Of a stretch of DNA of 64,000 nucleotides, positions 58,503-64,000 are shown piece by piece. Under the pieces are notes generated by a model, which saw only the letters and a list, made by a program, of their open reading frames with translations, did not search any database and was not told where the DNA came from. Each line of letters opens with the position of its first letter. Position 1 is the first letter of the stretch. Both the position numbers and the translations under genes were made by a program. Source of the DNA: Faecalicoccus pleomorphus DSM 20574 (GTDB lineage Bacteria > Bacillota_I > Bacilli_A > Erysipelotrichales > Erysipelotrichaceae); assembly GCF_000420345.1 (NCBI RefSeq), contig NZ_ATUT01000010.1, forward strand, positions 1 to 64,000, read 5' to 3'.

Positions 58503-59186
58503 ATGATCAAAGTTGCCTTGTTAGAGTATGAAAAAGAATCTATGGAAGTTGTTTTTTCCCTGGCGAAAGTTTTTGATACGCTGGATTGGACATTTCGTGT
58601 CTTTACAAAAGCCTCGGAACTGGCAAAACGCATGAAGGTGGAGGATTATCAAATCTTTGTCTTTGATGAGGTATTTAAGACACCTCGTTTGGAAAGTGTA
58701 TTTGTGCATGATCATCCCAGTGCTTTGTTTATCTATCTGTGTAAAAATGTATTGGCGGTAAAGGGAAATGATCAAAGAAACCGTGTCTTATATATCGATA
58801 AGGCAAAGATTCGTCAGCAGATTGAAAATGAAAGAGAACTGCTTCTTTCACAATATCACCAAAGTGAATTCTATGAATTGAACTACGATGGAATCCATGT
58901 TCGATTGCCTTATCAGGATATTTATTATCTGGATAAAATGGAAAAGATGATTTATTTTCATACGCGAAAAGGGGAATTTCATGAGCGAGCTAATATGGCT
59001 GATTTAGAAGAACGTCTGGCTGATTTTGGATTTCTACGCGTACATGTGTCCTATCTTGTGAATGCCAAATACATCGTAGGTTGGTTTAAGGATGAAGTAG
59101 AACTTAGTAATGGTGATAAGGTGCCGCTTTCCAGAGCACAAAAAAAGAAGATTTTGGCTAAACAAAGGTCAAAAAAGACAATATGA
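58503..59186 (+). CDS. LytTR-domain regulator with divergent receiver-like N-terminus
   Basis: The 227-residue protein has a C-terminal LytTR DNA-binding domain (about 115-220): HVRLPYQDIYYLDKMEKMIYFHT, then FHERANMADLEERL, FLRVHVSYLVNAKYI and ELSNGDKVPLSRAQKKKI. The N-terminal part has a receiver-like fold with Asp in IFVFDEVF and a lysine in YLCKN, but only one acidic residue in the N-terminal pocket, so phosphorylation is doubtful. No histidine kinase is adjacent. LytTR regulators often control quorum-type or cell-surface genes. It lies right before the structured RNA at 59.24 kb. Confidence 0.85.
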   Translation: MIKVALLEYEKESMEVVFSLAKVFDTLDWTFRVFTKASELAKRMKVEDYQIFVFDEVFKTPRLESVFVHDHPSALFIYLCKNVLAVKGNDQRNRVLYIDKAKIRQQIENERELLLSQYHQSEFYELNYDGIHVRLPYQDIYYLDKMEKMIYFHTRKGEFHERANMADLEERLADFGFLRVHVSYLVNAKYIVGWFKDEVELSNGDKVPLSRAQKKKILAKQRSKKTI

Positions 59187-59207
59187 TAACCAAGATGGAC
59201 AGAGTGC

Positions 59208-59235
59208 TTGTGATCGTTTGAAAATCATATATACT
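59208..59235 (+). promoter_or_regulatory. Promoter of the candidate structured RNA
   Basis: TTGTGA (59208-59213), a 16-bp spacer and TATACT (59230-59235). It would start a transcript near 59242, after the LytTR gene has ended. Confidence 0.65.
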
Positions 59236-59241
59236 GTAAGT

Positions 59242-59665
59242 GAACAAAGGAAATAGAAGTAAGCGAAAGGTTTCCTTTCTAAATGAGACGATAGAGAGCG
59301 GTGGGAAGATGACAATAGTTTAATCGTCGGAAATTGATTTTTCCGGCAAAGCACGAAACTATGGAGAGAAGACTCCAAAGGGTATGTCGGAGCAATCCGA
59401 AAAAAACATTCCGTAAAACTTGGTGAATGCGTGGATGAAAGATTGGCAGGCTGGTAAGGCTGTCAGGTGATGGATTTCACAGATAAAACCATCTTTGCAT
59501 ATCATGAAGCTGTCATCTAATCCTACATAAAAAGAGCACAGACACCGGAATATTGGAGTAATCGGAAAATGCTGTGGAAAATACGTTATGTGGGTAACAT
59601 CTCAATAGATGAATTTATACAACAACTGAATTTGTAAGGCAAGACTTGTGGTCTTGCCTTCTTTT
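59242..59665 (+). ncRNA. Unassigned structured RNA of about 420 nt
   Basis: About 570 bp between two genes has no convincing ORF but shows a promoter, a strong terminator and many helices. They are 59246-59253 with 59271-59278 (8 bp); 59287-59292 with 59323-59328; 59315-59321 with 59356-59362, which forms an H-type pseudoknot with the previous one; 59328-59333 with 59340-59345; 59362-59366 with 59373-59377; 59387-59391 with 59396-59400 capped by a GCAA tetraloop; 59469-59473 with 59489-59493; and 59598-59602 with 59607-59611. The loops are purine-rich, as in functional RNAs. It lacks the tmRNA 3' end, SRP core, conserved RNase P sequences and T-box motif. It may be a stand-alone RNA or a long leader ending in a terminator. 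A decayed gene is the main alternative. Confidence 0.55.
59636..59665 (+). terminator. Terminator of the structured RNA
   Basis: AAGGCAAGAC (59636-59645) pairs perfectly with GTCTTGCCTT (59651-59660), followed by CTTTT. Confidence 0.9.
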
Positions 59666-59755
59666 GGTATAGATGAAAACTGAAATGAAAAAATGGTCAA
59701 AACAGATGCAATTTTTAAAGAAATCTGTCATAGTATAGACAAGGAGGAAATACTA

Positions 59756-59917
59756 ATGAAAAAATATGTATGTGATGTATGTGGATGGGAATATGATGAA
59801 TCCGTAGGTATTCCTGAACAAGGTATTGCACCGGGTACAAAGTTTGAAGATCTTCCTGAAGATTTTGTTTGTCCATTGTGCGGTGTAGGAAAAGATCAGT
59901 TCAGTCCAGTTGAGTAA
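59756..59917 (+). CDS. Rubredoxin
   Basis: The 53-residue protein has the two iron-binding pairs CDVCG and CPLCG (C-x2-C each) and the conserved [27 protein letters not shown] and KDQFSPV stretches. It carries one iron in an electron-transfer site and is typical of anaerobes, often serving reductive defence against oxygen. ATG 59756 follows AAGGAGGAAATACTA; the frame from 59693 has no ribosome binding site. It is monocistronic with its own terminator. Confidence 0.96.
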   Translation: MKKYVCDVCGWEYDESVGIPEQGIAPGTKFEDLPEDFVCPLCGVGKDQFSPVE

Positions 59918-59923
59918 TACATG

Positions 59924-59953
59924 AAATAAGAATCTTCGGATTCTTATTTTTTT
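59924..59953 (+). terminator. Terminator of the rubredoxin gene
   Basis: AAATAAGAATC (59924-59934) pairs perfectly with GATTCTTATTT (59939-59949) around a TTCG loop, then T residues. Confidence 0.93.
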
Positions 59954-60023
59954 GGTTTGAATTATGTGATTTTTTTTAACTGTGGTATATTATATACATA
60001 AATAGAAAAGTTGAGGATCTTGT

Positions 60024-60794
60024 ATGAAACTATTAGCTACGGATTATGATGGAACTTTAAAATACGCAAAACATATTATGCCTGAGGATCTACAGGCCAT
60101 TCAGGATTGGAAAAAGGCCGGCAACCTGTTTGTTTTATGTACGGGTCGATCAATGGAATCTATCGAGGCCCAGGCCAAACAATATGATTTACCGGTCGAT
60201 TATTATATTACAAACAATGGCGGTATGGTTTTTGATCGTGAAGGACATGAGTTACTTTCCTATTATTTAGATATTGTGACGGCCGTCGATATTATTTATG
60301 CGGCTAAGCAGGAAGAAGGAGTAGCCAGTGTTGTGATCAATGATGGAGTACATCGCCATAAAATGACAATTGATGAAAGCATTACAGATCGTCGCTATCC
60401 GAACATGCAAAGTGATATGAGTGTGGATGATTTGATCAATACACAAAAAATCGCTCAGATCGTTATTTCTATGTCTGAACAAAATCTGGCGGTTACATTG
60501 GCAGAAAACATCAATATGTTCTTTGGTGAAATTGTAGTGGCCTATGCCAATAACTTTGTAGTGGATGTTGTTCCTAAAGGAGTTTCCAAGGCAACCGGTT
60601 TGGAATTTGTCGTGGAATATACGAATACAAACGAAGAAGATGTTTATACTATCGGTGATTCCTACAATGACATTCCGCTAATGACGTATGGATATCATGG
60701 CGCCTGTATGGAAATGGCGGATGAAGCGGTTAAAGAAAATGCGAACGTTTTCTATGAATCGGTAGGCTCTATGATTCATACGATTTTAAAATAA
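60024..60794 (+). CDS. Cof-type HAD phosphatase
   Basis: The 256-residue protein has the HAD motifs LLATDYDGTLKY (nucleophile Asp), FVLCTGRSMESIE (motif II), lysine in PKGVSKATGLEF (motif III) and YTIGDSYNDIPLM (motif IV), with a type IIB cap. Such enzymes dephosphorylate sugar phosphates, pyridoxal phosphate or similar metabolites; specificity cannot be read. A compact inverted repeat GTATAT-T-ATATAC (59985-59997) lies over its promoter region. GTTGAGGATCTTGT is a modest ribosome binding site. Confidence 0.9.
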   Translation: MKLLATDYDGTLKYAKHIMPEDLQAIQDWKKAGNLFVLCTGRSMESIEAQAKQYDLPVDYYITNNGGMVFDREGHELLSYYLDIVTAVDIIYAAKQEEGVASVVINDGVHRHKMTIDESITDRRYPNMQSDMSVDDLINTQKIAQIVISMSEQNLAVTLAENINMFFGEIVVAYANNFVVDVVPKGVSKATGLEFVVEYTNTNEEDVYTIGDSYNDIPLMTYGYHGACMEMADEAVKENANVFYESVGSMIHTILK

Positions 60795-60815
60795 AACGTA
60801 TAAGGGGGTAAGGAA

Positions 60816-61763
60816 ATGAATATAACGCTCAGCGATATTTCATTGCTCCTGCGGCTGATCTTGGATATTCTTGTTGTCTGGGCATTGATTTACTATGCAT
60901 TACGTATCGTGCGTAATAACACACGAACGATTCAGATCACAAAGGGAATCTTGTTTATCATTATCGTACAAGGGCTTTCTACATTACTGGGATTAAATGC
61001 ATTAAGCTTTCTGATCAGTATCTTTGTGAACTGGGGCGTTGTTGTCATCGTGATCATTTTTCAGCCGGAAATACGTGCCATGTTGGAAAAGTTTGGTAAA
61101 TCGTCTTCCATCTTAGGTGCCAATGTTTCCAAGGAAGAGCAGATCAATATGATCGAAGAACTGGTTCGTGCCTGTGAGCAGATGTCAAAGACCAAGACGG
61201 GTGCTTTGATTTCCATTCAGCGAAATTCATCGATGGAAGATTATGTACATACAGGGATCGAAATGGATTCGGTTGTATCAAGCGAGCTTTTGGGTACGAT
61301 CTTTCAGTATGGGACACCCATGCATGATGGAGCGGTAATCATCATTGGAAACAAGATTGCCTGTGCGGCAGCTTATTTTCCGCCTACGACAAAAGATCTT
61401 CCCAGCAAGTATGGGGCCAGACATCGTGCGGCGGTAGGTATCAGTGAAATCACGGATTCTATTACGATTATTGTCAGTGAAGAAACTGGTAATATCTCGG
61501 TAGCCATGAACGGTCAGCTGACACAATATAAACCAGAGGGACTTTCTCGTCTTTTGCGCAATTTGCTTGTGCCGGATACAGAAAAACCAACAAGTAGTCC
61601 ATTGTTCAGGCCAATCATCGATACGGCTAAAAGTCTGGGGTTCAATCGTTCACGCAGACAAAGTGAGACGCGTAAACAACAGAATGTGGATGAAAGAATC
61701 CAGCCACTGGAAATTGTCGATCTCACAAGGCAGGGGGTGAATACGCATGGCAAAGCCAAATAA
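60816..61763 (+). CDS. cdaA: Diadenylate cyclase CdaA
   Basis: The 315-residue protein has three N-terminal membrane helices (about 12-30, 42-58, 62-82) and a DAC domain with the catalytic DGA at 171-173 (MHDGAVIII) and RHR at 202-204 (GARHRAAVG). It makes c-di-AMP from two ATP. AAGGGGGTAAGGAA precedes the start. The operon cdaA-cdaR-glmM is the standard Firmicute one, where CdaR and GlmM restrain the cyclase. GdpP, which degrades the product, is at 33 kb. Confidence 0.96.
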   Translation: MNITLSDISLLLRLILDILVVWALIYYALRIVRNNTRTIQITKGILFIIIVQGLSTLLGLNALSFLISIFVNWGVVVIVIIFQPEIRAMLEKFGKSSSILGANVSKEEQINMIEELVRACEQMSKTKTGALISIQRNSSMEDYVHTGIEMDSVVSSELLGTIFQYGTPMHDGAVIIIGNKIACAAAYFPPTTKDLPSKYGARHRAAVGISEITDSITIIVSEETGNISVAMNGQLTQYKPEGLSRLLRNLLVPDTEKPTSSPLFRPIIDTAKSLGFNRSRRQSETRKQQNVDERIQPLEIVDLTRQGVNTHGKAK

Positions 61764-62529
61764 GGATAACTCCTCTGCAGGTTTTTTGGATCGTTTTTTG
61801 GAAGTGCTGTATTCTTTCTTTCGACGTTTTAATAAATTATTTGATCGTGTTGTTTTCAATAAAGCAGGTTCTTTGATCATTTCTTTGATTGCTTCTCTGG
61901 TGATTTGTATCGCCATTGATTATCAAGATATTCGTATCGAACTGTTTAATGATACGACAACGGTTGTCGATCTGGGAAATGTGAATACAGAGATCAATTT
62001 AGATCAGAATAAGTATGAGGTCAGTGGTATTCCTTCCAGTGTGCAGGTAACGCTATCTGGTGAGGAAACCGATATAGAAGTGTATCAGAAACAACATCCG
62101 AATTTGACGGTAAAAGCGGATTTAAGCCAGTATAAAGAAGGAAGCTATATCATCGATTTGGCACTGGAGGATCTTCCATCGACCATTCAGGCTTCCATAT
62201 CACCGGAAACCGTGACTGCTACGATCACATCTAAGCGTACACGTGTCTTTAGTGTAGCACCGGAAATCTTGATCGGAGCCGGACAAAAGGCATCGGATTT
62301 CAAGACACCGACTTTAGCAGTCAACAGTGTTACGATTCGTGCTACAGCGGATGAATTGAATGCGATTCGATTTGTACGTGCTATCGTGGATGTCAGTGGA
62401 TTTACCAGTGGAAATTCTGCGAAGGTCAATGCCAATGTTGTAGCGTATGATGCGGATGGTAACCGTGTACAAGTGGAAATCGATCCGACAACGATTGAAG
62501 CTACGGTTGAAAGAGAAGATACAGAATAG
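61747..62529 (+). CDS. cdaR: CdaA regulatory protein CdaR (YbbR repeats)
   Basis: The 260-residue protein has one N-terminal membrane helix (about 40-60) and two to three YbbR beta-repeats outside (VDLGNVNTEINLDQNKYEVS, SGIPSSVQVTLSGEE and similar). Families of this kind bind CdaA in the membrane. It overlaps cdaA by 17 nt and lies 12 bp before glmM. The shortened form (four repeats are common) is noted, not unusual. Confidence 0.88.
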   Translation: MAKPNKDNSSAGFLDRFLEVLYSFFRRFNKLFDRVVFNKAGSLIISLIASLVICIAIDYQDIRIELFNDTTTVVDLGNVNTEINLDQNKYEVSGIPSSVQVTLSGEETDIEVYQKQHPNLTVKADLSQYKEGSYIIDLALEDLPSTIQASISPETVTATITSKRTRVFSVAPEILIGAGQKASDFKTPTLAVNSVTIRATADELNAIRFVRAIVDVSGFTSGNSAKVNANVVAYDADGNRVQVEIDPTTIEATVEREDTE

Positions 62530-62541
62530 GAGTATAGAATT

Positions 62542-63876
62542 ATGGGAAAATATTTTGGTACCGATGGCGTGCGGGGACGTGCCAATGAGGGATTGACACT
62601 GGATATGGCCATTCAGATTGGTCAGTATCTGGGAATGTATTATGGAAAAGAAAAACATGCTCGTATCCTGATTGGAAAAGATACACGATTAAGTGGTGAT
62701 ATGTTTGAACTGGGACTGGCTGCCGGTGCTACATCGATGGGAGCACAGGTGTATTTATTAGGGGTATGTCCTACACCGGCTGTAAGCTATTTGATTCAAA
62801 AAGAGCGCTTTGACTGCGGTATCATGGTATCGGCCAGTCACAATCCTTATTATGATAATGGAATCAAGGTCTTCAATCATAACGGGGAGAAGATGGAAGA
62901 AGATGTGCTTTTACAGATCGAAGATTATATCGATGGCAAAAGCACTTTGACTTTAAATACCGGAGATAAGATCGGAGAATACTTTGAATGGCAGGATGGC
63001 CTGGAAATTTATATGTCCTGGTTAAAGGAAATCGTGCCGGTCGATTTAAGTGGCTTTAAGATTGCGGTCGATAATGCCAATGGTTCCGCCACCAGTACCG
63101 CGATTGAAACTTTAGATTCTTTAGGTGCAACCGTAGAAGCTATCTCCAATTCACCAAATGGAATCAATATCAATAAAAACTGTGGCTCTACACATCCTGA
63201 AAAGCTACAGCAGATGGTCAAAGAGGGCGACTATGATATTGGTTTGGCTTTTGATGGCGATGCCGATCGTTTGATAGCGGTCAATGCCAAAGGTGAGCTT
63301 GTCGATGGAGACTACATTCTATACATCTGTTCAAGATATATGAAATCGGTCAACCGCTTGAATAAAAACATGTGTGTAACGACCGTTATGGCCAATTTAG
63401 GGTTGTATAAGGCCCTGGATGCCAATAAGATCGATTATGTACAAACACCGGTCGGTGATAAATATGTGTTTGAAGAAATGCAGAAAAACGATTACTATCT
63501 GGGTGGAGAACAAAGTGGACATATCATTTTCTATGAAAATGCGGTTACAGGGGATGGCTTATTAACGGCATTGAAGCTTTTAGAAATCATGAAGAATACC
63601 GGAAAATCGCTAGAAGAGCTTTCGGAAGGATTGTTTATTTATCCACAGCTTTTAAAAAATGTTAAAGTAAACGATAAAGAAGCGGCTTTAAAAGATGAAG
63701 CCTTGTGGAAGGTCATTAAAGAAGTGGAAGACGAATTAAAGGATGAAGGACGTATTTTAGTTCGTCCAAGTGGTACAGAGCCATTGGTTCGTGTCATGGT
63801 GGAGGCAAAGACAGATGAACTTTGCCAACTGTATGTACAGCGTGTCGTTGATTTTATAGAGGAAAGTCAGTATTAA
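62542..63876 (+). CDS. glmM: Phosphoglucosamine mutase
   Basis: The 444-residue enzyme has the GTDGVRGRAN start, catalytic Ser99 in VSASHNPYYDNGIK, the metal loop AFDGDADRL, the sugar loop GGEQSGHIIF and the phosphate-binding RPSGTEPLVRVMVE. It interconverts glucosamine-6-P and glucosamine-1-P for peptidoglycan. It ends the cdaA operon, with the next gene 11 bp away. Confidence 0.97.
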   Translation: MGKYFGTDGVRGRANEGLTLDMAIQIGQYLGMYYGKEKHARILIGKDTRLSGDMFELGLAAGATSMGAQVYLLGVCPTPAVSYLIQKERFDCGIMVSASHNPYYDNGIKVFNHNGEKMEEDVLLQIEDYIDGKSTLTLNTGDKIGEYFEWQDGLEIYMSWLKEIVPVDLSGFKIAVDNANGSATSTAIETLDSLGATVEAISNSPNGININKNCGSTHPEKLQQMVKEGDYDIGLAFDGDADRLIAVNAKGELVDGDYILYICSRYMKSVNRLNKNMCVTTVMANLGLYKALDANKIDYVQTPVGDKYVFEEMQKNDYYLGGEQSGHIIFYENAVTGDGLLTALKLLEIMKNTGKSLEELSEGLFIYPQLLKNVKVNDKEAALKDEALWKVIKEVEDELKDEGRILVRPSGTEPLVRVMVEAKTDELCQLYVQRVVDFIEESQY

Positions 63877-63887
63877 GGAGGGAGCTA

Positions 63888-64000
63888 ATGAAGCGAGTAA
63901 TCTGTGTGGTTGAAGATGAAAAAGATCTAAACAACCTGGTTGCGCAATATTTACGCAAGGAAGGCTACGAAGTACGTTCTTACTATACGTATGAAGAAGC
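63888..64000 (+). CDS. Response regulator, N-terminal part (cut by window edge)
   Basis: Thirty-seven codons are visible: the start MKRVICVVEDEKDLNNLVAQ with the acidic pair in VVEDE typical of a receiver domain, then YLRKEGYEV and the second helix. AAGGAGGGAGCTA precedes the ATG. An OmpR-type regulator is most likely, with a kinase beyond the edge. Its place 11 bp after glmM suggests cotranscription. Confidence 0.85.
   Translation, partial: MKRVICVVEDEKDLNNLVAQYLRKEGYEVRSYYTYEE

Noticed and set aside
59242-59665. tmRNA, SRP RNA, RNase P RNA or T-box leader
   Set aside because: There is no tRNA-like 3' end or GGTTCGA, no GGAAGGAAGCAG-type SRP core, no GAGGAAAGTCC/ACAGAAA pair, and no AGGGTGGNACCGCG. 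The AGAGAGC element alone is not enough for a T-box.

Overview
The window reads as chromosome of a low-GC Gram-positive bacterium with normal stop-codon use. The gene orders match Firmicutes: pcrA-ligA-camS-gatCAB, rpsF-ssb-rpsR, yybS-gdpP-rplI-dnaB, upp-atp, polA-mutM-coaE-dnaB-dnaI, fba-murA and cdaA-cdaR-glmM. Rubredoxin, the 2-hydroxyacyl-CoA dehydratase/activase pair and a c-subunit resembling those of Na+-coupled anaerobes suggest an obligate anaerobe. A gut or oral Erysipelotrichia-like organism is my best guess; this is inference, not an alignment result.

Layout. The left edge (1-330) is the right end of an IS256-type insertion sequence. Then comes a small accessory block: a 22-codon ORF on the minus strand beside an Rgg/PlcR-like regulator (510-1912), a LOG-family hydrolase, and an ankyrin-repeat protein followed by an EF-G paralogue, preceded by a promoter, a 20-codon ORF and a strong terminator. 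An ABC exporter, an unusual acetyltransferase/gamma-carbonic-anhydrase fusion, a DUF2974 hydrolase and an ECF S component follow (5640-10365). Core information genes run from 10.6 to 18.8 kb (DNA repair, ligase, GatCAB amidotransferase). A GntR-ABC module, an anchored unknown protein, a UMF1-type transporter, the dehydratase activase pair, a small alarmone synthetase, a DUF975-CmpB fusion and an SMR pump occupy 18.8-31.1 kb.

From 31 to 45 kb lie the S6-SSB-S18 operon with a probable S6:S18 autoregulatory leader, the c-di-AMP phosphodiesterase operon, upp and a complete F1Fo ATP synthase operon. tRNA-Ser, -Asp, -Gly and -His genes follow. radC-mreC-mreD (no mreB), the polA-to-dnaI replication operon, fba and murA come next. 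Near the right end, 59.24-59.67 kb has no convincing gene but has its own promoter, many nested helices and a strong terminator: it looks like an unassigned structured RNA of about 420 nt and is the most interesting object here. The window ends with rubredoxin, a Cof-type phosphatase, cdaA-cdaR-glmM and the first codons of a response regulator.

How it fits together. Most genes are growth functions in compact operons with 4-25 nt overlaps and U-tract terminators. The window carries both the synthase (cdaA) and hydrolase (gdpP) of c-di-AMP. Several monocistronic genes have a -10 box 6-7 nt before the ATG and no Shine-Dalgarno, which suggests leaderless transcripts.
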